In this document: positions 18,351 through 26,335 of the stretch, one piece after another
Numbering within the stretch: the first letter of the stretch is position 1
Layout: the number at the start of each line of letters is the position of its first letter
From: Anaerotignum lactatifermentans
GTDB taxonomy: Bacteria > Bacillota > Clostridia > Lachnospirales > Anaerotignaceae
Assembly: GCF_016902535.1 (NCBI RefSeq)
Contig: NZ_JACSNY010000002.1
Location: 62,001 to 126,000 of the forward strand
Direction: 5' to 3'
Length of the DNA: 64,000 nucleotides
Translations under genes and position numbers: made by a program
Notes under the pieces: generated by a model
Told to the model about the DNA's origin: nothing
Database searches by the model: none
Seen by the model: only the letters and a program-made list of their open reading frames with translations

Positions 18351-19322
18351 ATGACGGAAATCGCAAATTTGTCATTTTCATATAAGGTTAAAGAGGAGTT
18401 GTCCGCCCATTTTGGGAATGCCCGTCATTGTATGATCGCGGAACTGGCTGCCTATATAAATATGTGTGGACAGATCGTCACTTTTGGAGATTCTTTTTGT
18501 TTAAAAATACATACAGAGAATTTTTTTGTAGTGAAAAAGTGCTTTACATTATTGAAAAATGCTTTTAATATTAGAGTTGAATTATCCGTACGCAGCGGCA
18601 GCCGGAAAAAGCGGTCATATCTTCTTTTGATCCGGGATTCTGCGGATGCGCAGCGGGTTTTGATGGCAGTCGGCGTGCTGCATCGTCAAAGAGGAGAGAG
18701 CAGACTGAAAAACTGTATTTATCCTCCTGTGACGGCATCTGTATGCTGCCGGCGGGCATATGTGAGAGGGGCTTTTATTGCGGCGGGCTCAGTAAATAAT
18801 CCGGAAAAGAACTATCATCTGGAATTTGTTCTTTCTGACGCGGAGCTGGCGGTACAGCTGAAAGACCTGATCAATTCCTTTGAATTAGACGCCAAAATGG
18901 TGGAAAGAAAAGACCATTCTGTTGTATATCTGAAAGAAGGAGAGCAGATCGTAGATCTGTTTAATGTCATGGAAGCGCATGTGGCTTTGATGGATCTGGA
19001 AAATGTTCGGATCGTAAAGGAAATGCGCAATGATATCAACAGAAAGGTAAACTGCGAAACGGCAAATCTGAACAAGGTGGTCGGCGCTGCTGTAAAACAG
19101 CTGGAGGATATTGCCTATATTGAACAGACCATAGGTCTGGGGCAGCTGCCGGAACAGCTGGAGGAGCTGGCGAGGGTGCGGCTGGAATACCCGGATAAGA
19201 GTCTGAAGGAGCTGGGAACATATCTTTCAGAGCCTGTGGGAAAATCCGGCGTTAATCATCGTTTGCGTAAAATCAGCAGTATCGCGGAATCTTTGAGAGA
19301 GGGTAAGGGTGAAGTAGAATGA
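18351..19322 (+). CDS. whiA: DNA-binding protein WhiA
   Basis: The 323-residue protein combines a LAGLIDADG-like homing-endonuclease fold (residues about 1-220, including CCRRAYVRGAFIAAGSVNNPEKNYHLEFV) with a C-terminal helix-turn-helix (LPEQLEELARVRLEYPDKSLKELGTYL ... VNHRLRKI). WhiA regulates sporulation septation in Streptomyces and cell division or chromosome segregation in Bacillus. Length is normal. The last codons overlap the start of the following HPr-like gene by four bases. Confidence 0.94.
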   Translation: MTEIANLSFSYKVKEELSAHFGNARHCMIAELAAYINMCGQIVTFGDSFCLKIHTENFFVVKKCFTLLKNAFNIRVELSVRSGSRKKRSYLLLIRDSADAQRVLMAVGVLHRQRGESRLKNCIYPPVTASVCCRRAYVRGAFIAAGSVNNPEKNYHLEFVLSDAELAVQLKDLINSFELDAKMVERKDHSVVYLKEGEQIVDLFNVMEAHVALMDLENVRIVKEMRNDINRKVNCETANLNKVVGAAVKQLEDIAYIEQTIGLGQLPEQLEELARVRLEYPDKSLKELGTYLSEPVGKSGVNHRLRKISSIAESLREGKGEVE

Positions 19323-19561
19323 CACAAAAAACAGTTACGATCAAAGCGGCTTTAGACGCAAGACAGGCAGCCTTCTTTGTACAGACTGCAGGCAAATTCA
19401 AGAGCGAAATCCGTATTGCCATTGAGGACAAGAAAATCAATGCCAAAAGCATCATGGGTACCATCGCACTGGATATGCAGGAAGGACAGTCTGCGCTGAT
19501 TATTGCCGAAGGTGTGGACGAAGAAGCGGCGGTCAACGAATTGGCTGAGGTATTATCCTGA
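19319..19561 (+). CDS. HPr family protein lacking the catalytic histidine (Crh-like)
   Basis: The 80-residue protein is an HPr fold. The usual GLHARPA active-site loop reads ALDARQA, so the phosphocarrier histidine (His15 of HPr) is replaced by Asp13 here; it should not take phosphate from Enzyme I. The regulatory serine is kept in NAKSIMGT (Ser44, equal to Ser46 of HPr), so it can still be a substrate of HprK, whose gene lies four genes upstream. This is the pattern of Bacillus Crh, which has Gln at this place and sits in the same genomic position after whiA. Its likely role is CcpA co-activation rather than sugar transport. Confidence 0.85.
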   Translation: MTQKTVTIKAALDARQAAFFVQTAGKFKSEIRIAIEDKKINAKSIMGTIALDMQEGQSALIIAEGVDEEAAVNELAEVLS

Positions 19562-19600
19562 TCTCCACTGGTTAAAAATACGAAAGAAAATAGAAATGAG

Positions 19601-19640
19601 AGCAAGGGGTGTCCCGAAAACGGACCTCCTTGTTTTTTTG
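19601..19640 (+). terminator. Terminator at the end of the hprK-whiA cluster
   Basis: An imperfect stem between GCAAGGGGTGTCC and GGACCTCCTTG is followed by TTTTTTT. Confidence 0.75.
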
Positions 19641-19744
19641 TGTTCTAATTATGCAAATTGTGAAAATAAAGGAACGTATGTTTTATAAATAAAACTGTTT
19701 TTTTATATAAAATCGACAAAAACAAATATATGTTCGTATTATGA

Positions 19745-19774
19745 TTGAATGAGAATTACGAATTGTGATATAAT
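19745..19774 (+). promoter_or_regulatory. Promoter of the exported MBL-fold gene
   Basis: TTGAAT (19745-19750) and TATAAT (19769-19774) are 18 bp apart. The 245-bp region before the gene otherwise holds only the upstream terminator. Confidence 0.55.
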
Positions 19775-19806
19775 GAGAGCAAAGTAATGGAAAGGGGGAC
19801 AATACA

Positions 19807-21270
19807 TTGAAAAAGATTGTCGTTGCGCTTTTGATGGGAATGCTTTTATTGCTTCCCGTAGTAGGAGTGGGAGAAAGTGAGGGCATCGGTGTCTCCATCG
19901 ACGGGGACAAAGTGGTCTATACATCTTCCTCGGGAAAGCCGTTTGTGGATACGGCGGGCAGGACACAAGTGCCGTTTCGCCAGACAATGGAGGAATTTGG
20001 CTGCGAGGTATCATGGGAGGAAAATACACAGACGGCTGTGGCCTCCAAGGATGGTATTGTAGTTAAAGCGCCCATCGGTGAGAAGAATATTTACCGTAAT
20101 GGTGTAAAGGTAGAAAATGATACGGCGGCATTGATTCAGGGTGGCAGAACCTATTTGCCGATTCGTGTGGTTCTGGAAAGCTTTGGGGCAAAGGTTGTCT
20201 GGAATGGTGCGGAAAATATGGTAGAGGTCTCTCTTTCCGTAAATGAGAATGGCCAGATTCAGGTGCATTTTCTGGATGTGGATCAGGCGGATGCCATATT
20301 GATCGACGATGGAGATTTTGAGGTATTGATTGACGGCGGTACAAAAGCGGAAGGCAGTAAGGTGGTTTCCTATTTATCCGGGTATGTGGACGGAGATCTG
20401 GATGTTCTTGTGGCTACCCATGCCCATGAGGACCATATCGGCGGACTTCCGGCGGTATTTGACCGCTACACGGTGGATATGGTTATCGACAGCGGAAAAA
20501 GCGCGGACTCCGCGATCTATACGCTGTACAGCCAAAAACGTACCGCGGAGCAGTGTGTGTATGAAACTGCCGATCAGGGGAGAACTATTGAACTGCCCAG
20601 CGGTGCCAAACTGGAGATCCTTCCTATGAGCGGAAATTATACAGACGCCAATGATACCAGTGTGATTACACTGCTGGATTATGATGATGTGGAGGTTTTG
20701 TTCATGGGAGACGCCTCGACGGAGGTAGAACAGAACAATCTTTCCAGATTCAGCGATGTGGATGTTTTGAAAGCGGGGCATCACGGCTCCCGTACCGCGG
20801 GCAGTGCCGCCTTTTTGCAGCGGGTACAGCCAGAGTATGTGGTGATTTCCGCCGGATTGGATAACCGCTATGGACATCCTCATCAGGAAGCCCTTTCGGC
20901 ATATTTGAATACCGGCGCAGCTGTATATGGCACCTTCCGCTCCGGGGATATTGTGATGACAACAGACGGCAGTGAGATTTCTTTCCAGACAAGCCGAAAA
21001 TTGACAATGGCGGATGTTGGCGCCAAAAGCGGCAGCCAGACCACTTCCTCTGTGTCCGCTGCGGCGCCGGTTACAACGCCTTCGCAGCCTGCGGCATCTC
21101 AGCCGGTGGAAAGTACGGCCGTTTACATTGGAAACAGCAATTCCATGATCTTCCATAGAGCGGACTGCAGCTCGGTGGCCCGGATGAGCGAGAAAAATAA
21201 GGTATCCTTGCCTTCGGCGGCAGAGGCACTGGCACAGGGATACCGTGGATGCAAGATCTGCAATCCATAA
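19807..21270 (+). CDS. Exported ComEC-like metallo-beta-lactamase-fold hydrolase with N-terminal stalk and C-terminal Ada-like motif
   Basis: The 487-residue protein begins with a signal peptide (KKIVVALLMGMLLLLPVVGV). Residues about 29-145 form the copper-amine-oxidase-N-like stalk domain (TQVPFRQTMEEFGCEVSW, TYLPIRVVLESFGAKVVWNG). Residues about 150-400 are a metallo-beta-lactamase fold of the ComEC/Rec2 type, with THAHEDHIGG (His205, His207, Asp209, His210), LFMGDAS and KAGHHGS. A Ser/Thr/Pro linker is followed by a 47-residue end with two Cys (FHRADCSSVARM and GCKICNP), similar to the zinc-binding motif of Ada. Substrate is unknown; nucleic acid or phosphodiester is likely by family. The start is TTG after GGAAAGGGGG. 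Confidence 0.85.
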   Translation: MKKIVVALLMGMLLLLPVVGVGESEGIGVSIDGDKVVYTSSSGKPFVDTAGRTQVPFRQTMEEFGCEVSWEENTQTAVASKDGIVVKAPIGEKNIYRNGVKVENDTAALIQGGRTYLPIRVVLESFGAKVVWNGAENMVEVSLSVNENGQIQVHFLDVDQADAILIDDGDFEVLIDGGTKAEGSKVVSYLSGYVDGDLDVLVATHAHEDHIGGLPAVFDRYTVDMVIDSGKSADSAIYTLYSQKRTAEQCVYETADQGRTIELPSGAKLEILPMSGNYTDANDTSVITLLDYDDVEVLFMGDASTEVEQNNLSRFSDVDVLKAGHHGSRTAGSAAFLQRVQPEYVVISAGLDNRYGHPHQEALSAYLNTGAAVYGTFRSGDIVMTTDGSEISFQTSRKLTMADVGAKSGSQTTSSVSAAAPVTTPSQPAASQPVESTAVYIGNSNSMIFHRADCSSVARMSEKNKVSLPSAAEALAQGYRGCKICNP

Positions 21271-21295
21271 GCAGGATGGATTTTGAAAAATCAAA

Positions 21296-21338
21296 AGCAG
21301 AAAGGTTCTTTGGCGGAAGAGTCTTTCTGCTTTTTTTC
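21296..21338 (+). terminator. Terminator after the MBL-fold gene
   Basis: GCAGAAAG (about 21297-21304) pairs with CTTTCTGC (21323-21330), followed by seven T residues. Confidence 0.8.
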
Positions 21339-21371
21339 ATGGGCAAAAGTCTGTTTTTTCTAAATTTATAG

Positions 21372-21400
21372 TTGAGAAAGTGTAGTACTTGACGTATACT
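21372..21400 (+). promoter_or_regulatory. Promoter of the AEC transporter gene
   Basis: TTGAGA (21372-21377) and TATACT (21395-21400) are 17 bp apart, 40 bp before the start codon. Confidence 0.6.
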
Positions 21401-21440
21401 TTTCTTTAGGTATTTTTTGTAAAAGAAAGAGGGGGAGTCT

Positions 21441-22361
21441 ATGGAAGTGCTATCGATTGTGCTGCCGGTATTCGTCATGCTGGCACTGGGGATGACATGC
21501 AGCCGTATGAAGCTGATCTCAAGAGAAGGTATGGATGGGATCAAGCTTTTGGCTACCAATATCATGCTGCCGGTGGTATTGGTAGATGCTTTGGGAACTG
21601 CGGAATATAACGCCACGACGCTGTTGATCCTGATTGTCATGTTTGTGCAGCTGCTGATCGCTCTGGGGGCCGGGTACCTGTTTCGTCCGCTGGTGGGCGG
21701 CAGTGGAAAATATTTGCCCTTTCTGACAGCCAGCTTTGAGGGTGGCATGATGGGGTATCCGCTGTATATGGCAATCTGCGGAACTGCGATGCTGTCTAAT
21801 ATTGCAACGTTAGATATGGCAAACTGTATTTTTACCTTTACCGTATATCTGGCATTGATTACGGCCACAGGGAAAGGAAAGAACAGCGGCAGAGAACTGC
21901 TCAATACTGTTTTGCACGCACCTGCCATGTATGGTGTAGCTATCGGTATGATTCTGGGGGTAACGGGAATCCTGCCAAAGGTGGCGGCTTCTTCTGTGGG
22001 TGGAATCTATTCCGCTTTAGTGAGCATGATTACTACACCAGTATCCGCACTGATTTTGCTGTGTGTTGGCTATGATCTCCAGCTGGACAGACGGGTCCTG
22101 ACGGCGGCGGGGAAATCCGCGGCGATCAGACTGGTTCTGCAGGCTGTGCTTCTGGCGGGCGTATGGCTGATTCTTAGCCGGTTTGTTACAGAACGGGAAA
22201 TGTTTATCGCCATTGTTCTGTATGCTTTTATGCCGCCTTGCTTTATGAGTCCGCTCTATGCTGTGGATGAGCGGGATAAGGCGTATACTTCTACGACCAT
22301 ATCTTTATATACATTGATCTCTATTGCCGCTTTTACGGTGCTGACGGTCGTATTCAGCTGA
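21441..22361 (+). CDS. AEC (auxin efflux carrier) family transporter
   Basis: The 306-residue integral membrane protein has about ten helices in two halves. The first half includes VLPVFVMLALGMTCSRMKLIS and ATNIMLPVVLVDALG with the broken-helix proline expected in the family, and the second half begins near residue 155. Bacterial AEC proteins carry malate, other organic acids or amino acids; the substrate here is not readable. It converges with a LysR regulator and overlaps that gene's stop by eight bases. Beyond it lies a formamidase-type gene, so the three may form one locus. It begins after GAGGGGGAG. Confidence 0.85.
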   Translation: MEVLSIVLPVFVMLALGMTCSRMKLISREGMDGIKLLATNIMLPVVLVDALGTAEYNATTLLILIVMFVQLLIALGAGYLFRPLVGGSGKYLPFLTASFEGGMMGYPLYMAICGTAMLSNIATLDMANCIFTFTVYLALITATGKGKNSGRELLNTVLHAPAMYGVAIGMILGVTGILPKVAASSVGGIYSALVSMITTPVSALILLCVGYDLQLDRRVLTAAGKSAAIRLVLQAVLLAGVWLILSRFVTEREMFIAIVLYAFMPPCFMSPLYAVDERDKAYTSTTISLYTLISIAAFTVLTVVFS

Positions 22362-23220
22362 GTTGGCAGTGGGACAGATGAGACAGAAACGCTTCGGTAC
22401 CTTTGGAGACTGGGGCGTTCTTTTTTATGGCGATACCAATGGTACGGACAGAGGCAGGATGAATTGGGACAGCCGCGACCCGGAAACGGGAGGTGTCCGC
22501 CACCAGTTCATGGAGAAGGCTGATGCCCAGACCGGCTTCCGTCATGGAAAGTATGGCGTGGTCATCGCTGACGGCATGGATCATAGCCTGTGCCAACGGC
22601 AGCTGAGCGAGGATACGCCGGATTTCCTGATCCCGCTCTTCCACCGGCTGCAAAAGGATCTGGCCCCCAAAGGCCGACAGAGGGAAAGTCTGTTCCTTGG
22701 CCATAGGATGGTCCATGGGCAGCACGGCAACCAGTCTGTCCTGCAGAAGAGGATGTATTTCCAGATCCGCCTCCGCAGGCAAAGGCAAAAAGCCGCAGTC
22801 TATGATGCCCTGACGAAGCCACTCCCTGATCTGTGCGTACTCTCCGTGAAAGAGCTGAAAGGAAATCTGGGGAAATGCTTTTTGGAATTTTCCAAGAATA
22901 TGAGGCAGAAAAGAGGCACTGACACTGGAAAAGGCGCCGATTCGTACAAAGCCGGCCTCGGCCTTATGAAGCCGGTGAATCTTTTCTTCCAACGTTTCCT
23001 GTGACTGGCAGATACTGCGCAGTTCTTCCAGAAGAGCCAAACCATCTGAGGTGGGGCTGAGATTTCCGCGATTGCGCAGCAGCAGCGGCAGATCCCATTC
23101 CTCTTCCAGCTGGGCGATCATACGGCTGACAGCGGACTGTGTATAGCCTAGCTGTTTTGCCGCCTTTGTGATGCTGCCGGTATGGATAACGGATAAATAA
23201 GCTCTGTATTTTTGTATCAT
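22354..23220 (-). CDS. LysR family transcriptional regulator
   Basis: The 288-residue protein has the LysR N-terminal winged helix-turn-helix (HTGSITKAAKQLGYTQSAVSRMIAQLEEEW) and a periplasmic-binding-protein-like effector domain from about residue 90 (VRIGAFSSVSASFLPHIL). It reads away from the formamidase-type gene across a 98-bp divergent region that contains a perfect palindrome, and converges with the AEC transporter gene. By LysR convention it probably controls one or both neighbours; the effector is unknown. Confidence 0.9.
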   Translation of the reverse strand: MIQKYRAYLSVIHTGSITKAAKQLGYTQSAVSRMIAQLEEEWDLPLLLRNRGNLSPTSDGLALLEELRSICQSQETLEEKIHRLHKAEAGFVRIGAFSSVSASFLPHILGKFQKAFPQISFQLFHGEYAQIREWLRQGIIDCGFLPLPAEADLEIHPLLQDRLVAVLPMDHPMAKEQTFPLSAFGGQILLQPVEERDQEIRRILAQLPLAQAMIHAVSDDHAILSMTEAGLGISLLHELVADTSRFRVAAVPIHPASVRTIGIAIKKNAPVSKGTEAFLSHLSHCQLS

Positions 23221-23239
23221 GAAATCACAATCATTCTAT

Positions 23240-23262
23240 TTTATCATATTTAATATGATAAA
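23240..23262. promoter_or_regulatory. Perfect palindrome in the lysR/formamidase divergent region
   Basis: TTTATCATATT and AATATGATAAA flank a single T. The T-N11-A spacing seen inside it fits a LysR box, and it lies just upstream of both genes. Confidence 0.6.
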
Positions 23263-23269
23263 GATTCGT

Positions 23270-23298
23270 TTGTGGAATGTCAATTCATCAGATATAAT
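23270..23298 (+). promoter_or_regulatory. Promoter of the formamidase-type gene
   Basis: TTGTGG (23270-23275) and TATAAT (23293-23298) are 17 bp apart; the palindrome at 23240-23262 lies directly upstream of the -35 box. Confidence 0.6.
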
Positions 23299-23318
23299 GA
23301 AAAAAAGGAGGCGGTACG

Positions 23319-24236
23319 ATGAAAAAGATTACAACGGAATATATTATTGAGAAATTTTCAAAAAATAATCCGGTGGCGGCTGTGGTAGAGCCGAGGGAAC
23401 TTTTTGCGCTGGATACGCTGGACTGTTTTGGGAATATGTATTACGGGACGGCGGAAGAAGAAATGCCGCCCTCCAATCCGGCAACGGGAGCGGTCTATGT
23501 GAAAGGCGCTATGCCGGGGGATGTGCTGCGTATAGAGATTCGGAACATCCAGCTGGGCAAGAAGGCTGTCATCGAAAGCGTCGCGGGGAAAGGCTGTCTG
23601 GGAGAACTGGTAGAAGAGGATAGTTTTCAGGTGTATGAATTGGAGGAGACCAGCTTTTGTTATGGAGAAAAGAAACTGGCGCTCTCTCCGATGATTGGTG
23701 TTTTGGGAACTGCACCGGCAGAGAGGGAGATTCCTACCCTTTTGCCTGGGGCCCATGGAGGGAATCTGGACTGCCGGCTCATAAAGGAGGGGGCTGTGGT
23801 CTATTTACCTGTTTTTGTGGAAGGCGGTCTGCTTTCGGCAGGAGATCTGCATGGCCTGATGGCAGATGGAGAAGTCGGATACAGCGGGTTGGAAACCTAT
23901 GGAACGGTCTGGATGCGCGTGGAAGTAATCAGCGGAGTTCGCCTGCCTTCTCCTATGGTGTATGCAGAAGGATGCTGGTATCTTTTGTCTTCCGCCGAAA
24001 CGTTGGACGAGGCGGCGAAGCAGGTTTGCGTGGATCTGTGCGGTCTTTTGACGGAATATGAGGGCTGGAAACGGGAAGATACGGTACGACTGCTGAATTT
24101 GATTGGAAATTTAGAAATTTGTCAGGCGGTCAATCCTTTGAAAACAGTCCGTCTGGGAGTCGGCGAAGAATTTCTGGAGCGGCTGCCCAGGCGAATGCGG
24201 TCGGAGATTCTGGAATCAAAAACACCTGTCATTTGA
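23319..24236 (+). CDS. Acetamidase/formamidase family protein
   Basis: The 305-residue protein belongs to the FmdA/AmdA family, which hydrolyses formamide or short amides to the acid and ammonia. Visible family blocks are SNPATGAVYVKGAMPGDVLRIEI, MIGVLGTAP, PGAHGGNLDCRLI (metal-binding His/Asp region), LPVFVEGGLLSAGDLHGLMADGEV and the closing region. Substrate specificity is not assured, since many anaerobes have members of unknown use. A GGAGGCGG site precedes the ATG. The nearby AEC transporter and LysR gene may form a unit with it. Confidence 0.88.
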   Translation: MKKITTEYIIEKFSKNNPVAAVVEPRELFALDTLDCFGNMYYGTAEEEMPPSNPATGAVYVKGAMPGDVLRIEIRNIQLGKKAVIESVAGKGCLGELVEEDSFQVYELEETSFCYGEKKLALSPMIGVLGTAPAEREIPTLLPGAHGGNLDCRLIKEGAVVYLPVFVEGGLLSAGDLHGLMADGEVGYSGLETYGTVWMRVEVISGVRLPSPMVYAEGCWYLLSSAETLDEAAKQVCVDLCGLLTEYEGWKREDTVRLLNLIGNLEICQAVNPLKTVRLGVGEEFLERLPRRMRSEILESKTPVI

Positions 24237-24331
24237 AAGTGTGGAAATCAGAAAAACAGAGGCGTGTCCGCCAGAGAACGAATGATTGTGTGCGCAGTGG
24301 GAAACTGTATGGAATCCGGGGAATTTGCATA

Positions 24332-24360
24332 TTGTATCTTTTTGGGATTAGGGATATAAT
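24332..24360 (+). promoter_or_regulatory. Promoter of the phosphofructokinase gene
   Basis: TTGTAT (24332-24337) and a perfect TATAAT (24355-24360) are 17 bp apart. Confidence 0.7.
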
Positions 24361-24425
24361 GGATACTACGACACACGAAAAAAGAACAGTTTAATTTGCT
24401 GTAAAGCGGGAAGGGCGGACGATAT

Positions 24426-25658
24426 ATGAAAAAGAATTTGCTTGTTGCGCAGTCTGGGGGGCCATCTGCGGCGATCAATGCCACATTGTGCGGCGTTGTG
24501 GAAATGGGACTGGCAAATGATGAGATCGACAAGATTTATGGTGTAAGAAACGGCATTATGGGGCTGCTTTCCGAGCGACTGGTGGAATTAAACGAGCTTC
24601 TTGCGGAAGCTGACGCAAGACAGCTTCTTTGTCAAACGCCATCTTCTGTATTGGGGTCCTGCCGTATGAAGCTTTCTCCATGGGAAGAAAATTCCTATGA
24701 ATATGAAAAAGTGATTGCTGTACTGCGAAAATATAATATCGGCTATTTTGTGTTTATCGGTGGCGGAGACTCTATGGATACTGTTGGCAAGCTGGCACAG
24801 TACTGCCGGGATCACCATTATGATATCAATATCGTAGGCGCGCCTAAGACCATAGACAATGATCTGGAGGGGACGGATCACGCGCCCGGTTTTGGTTCCG
24901 CGGCAAAATATATCGGCACTACCTTTTCTGAAATTGCCTGCGACTGTAATGTATACGCGCTGCCTTCCATTACCATTGTAGAGATTATGGGGCATGACGC
25001 CGGATGGCTGACGGCAGCGGCTGCGCTGGCGCGAATCAATGAGGATGATGCGCCGGATCTGATCTATCTTTGCGAGAAACCGTTTTCCATTGACCAGTTC
25101 CTGTTTGATATAAGGGAAAAAATGATGGAGAAGCGTTCTGTTATCGTGGCGGTCAGCGAAGGCCTGCGAGACGAGAATGGCGTTCGGATCGTGGATATCC
25201 TTCAGGAAAAGGCAGAGGAGGATCTGGGCTATAAAGTAGCCAGCGGCATCGCGCAGGGGCTGGAGGAAATTGTCCGCCAGGAGATCGGATGCAAGGTACG
25301 AGGCATCGAATTGAATCTGATGCAAAGATGCGCGTCTCACGCAGCCAGTCTGGTAGATATAGAGGAAGCCAAACGTTTGGGCTTTGAAGCGGCTGCCTAT
25401 GCCGTAAAAGGCGTGACCGGCGAAATGGTCTGCCTGCGCCGCGTTGCCAACGAGCCCTATGAAACAGAGATCTTTTTGGTTCCTGTGGAGGAAATCCTGG
25501 GCAGAAGCAAGAAGGTGCCAGTGGAATGGATCAATGAAGAAGGAAATGACATCACAAAGGAAATGATGGATTATCTGCTGCCTTTGATTCAGGGAGAACT
25601 GCCCTGCACCTATCATCATGGCGTGCCGGTGCATTTCCATCTGCCCAAAGAGAAATAA
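24426..25658 (+). CDS. 6-phosphofructokinase, probably PPi-dependent
   Basis: The 410-residue protein is a PfkA-fold phosphofructokinase with the phosphate-binding start LLVAQSGGPSAAINATL, the catalytic block APKTIDNDLEGTDHAPGFGSA, and EIMGHDAGWLTA. Two sites point to pyrophosphate rather than ATP as phosphate donor: the GGDGS motif of ATP enzymes reads GGGDS, putting Asp where a Gly is needed to admit ATP, and the TIDND motif is preceded by Lys (PKTIDND), as in PPi enzymes. It is longer than the 320-residue ATP type. Its promoter is strong. The downstream gene's start is wrapped in a terminator-like stem. Confidence 0.88.
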   Translation: MKKNLLVAQSGGPSAAINATLCGVVEMGLANDEIDKIYGVRNGIMGLLSERLVELNELLAEADARQLLCQTPSSVLGSCRMKLSPWEENSYEYEKVIAVLRKYNIGYFVFIGGGDSMDTVGKLAQYCRDHHYDINIVGAPKTIDNDLEGTDHAPGFGSAAKYIGTTFSEIACDCNVYALPSITIVEIMGHDAGWLTAAAALARINEDDAPDLIYLCEKPFSIDQFLFDIREKMMEKRSVIVAVSEGLRDENGVRIVDILQEKAEEDLGYKVASGIAQGLEEIVRQEIGCKVRGIELNLMQRCASHAASLVDIEEAKRLGFEAAAYAVKGVTGEMVCLRRVANEPYETEIFLVPVEEILGRSKKVPVEWINEEGNDITKEMMDYLLPLIQGELPCTYHHGVPVHFHLPKEK

Positions 25659-25669
25659 ATGTATAAAAA

Positions 25670-25737
25670 AGCCAAAAGATGCCCATACTCCCACTGAGGT
25701 GGTCGTATGAAAGTTCGGGACATACTTTTGGCTTTTC
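25670..25737 (+). terminator. Terminator-like stem enclosing the start of the next gene
   Basis: AGCCAAAAGATGCCC (25670-25684) is nearly complementary to GGGACATACTTTTGGCT (25717-25733) and the 3' arm runs into TTTTC. The loop holds a second small hairpin, CCAC/GTGG (25691-25694 with 25699-25702), which covers the GAGGTGG ribosome binding site, and the ATG at 25707. Confidence 0.65.
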
Positions 25738-26240
25738 TTGTCTTCGTGTGCTTTGCGGCATTCGGATTTTGGTATACCTATGCGCCCCAGCCCCCTGCCC
25801 AGACAGAGGCGGAGGAGATTCTGCCGGCGGCGAAAGAAACTGTAATAGAGAAAGAGACGCAGATGGTCTATCAATATTATTATACCGACGATGATATTAC
25901 AAAAGAACAGAAAGAACCGGCGCAGGATTATCTGGTGGGACTGGATCGAAGACAGCTGGAAAGTATTTTTCAGGGCTGGCAGCTGATCTATTTTTCGCCG
26001 GAGAAAGTGATTCTGCGGTGCAGCGTGGAGGGTGTGAGTACAGAAAGTTATCTGCTGGGGATCTTTGAAGGATATCTGGCCGTTTATTGTGAAAAGGAAG
26101 GACAGCAAATAACGCTGACAGAAAAGACGGATATCCCTGTGACCGCTTTGCCATTGGAGGAACAGCAGCAGCTACAGGAAGGAATCCGTGTAAATGGAGA
26201 GGAAAATCTGGCAAAATTATTATCAGACTATACAAGTTAG
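25707..26240 (+). CDS. Membrane-anchored protein with BofC C-terminal-like domain
   Basis: The 177-residue protein has one N-terminal membrane helix (residues 5-23) and an extracytoplasmic part. The C-terminal half (about 85-175) with YLLGIFEGYLAVYCEKEG, TDIPVTALPLEEQQQLQEGI and a final NLAKLLSDYTS agrees with the BofC C-terminal domain common in clostridial spore formers. In Bacillus, BofC slows sigma-K activation by restraining the SpoIVB protease; whether this short version does so is unknown. It starts with ATG at 25707 after GAGGTGG, inside a stem-loop that ends as a terminator-like structure. Confidence 0.7.
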   Translation: MKVRDILLAFLVFVCFAAFGFWYTYAPQPPAQTEAEEILPAAKETVIEKETQMVYQYYYTDDDITKEQKEPAQDYLVGLDRRQLESIFQGWQLIYFSPEKVILRCSVEGVSTESYLLGIFEGYLAVYCEKEGQQITLTEKTDIPVTALPLEEQQQLQEGIRVNGEENLAKLLSDYTS

Positions 26241-26301
26241 ACAAAGAGAGATGGATAAAATTGTTGTTTTTGTGGATTTTGAAAAGACTGTAAAAAATTG
26301 C

Positions 26302-26330
26302 TAGACATTTAACGTCCCACGTGCTATAAT
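26302..26330 (+). promoter_or_regulatory. Strong promoter without an obvious gene (sRNA candidate)
   Basis: TAGACA (26302-26307) and TATAAT (26325-26330) are 17 bp apart. No open frame with a ribosome binding site follows for 200 bp. Confidence 0.65.
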
Positions 26331-26335
26331 CATAA

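Noticed and set aside
19807-21270. Calling the MBL-fold protein a beta-lactamase
   Set aside because: The metal motif and the KAGHHGS block are those of the ComEC-like group, and the protein has stalk and Ada-like domains.
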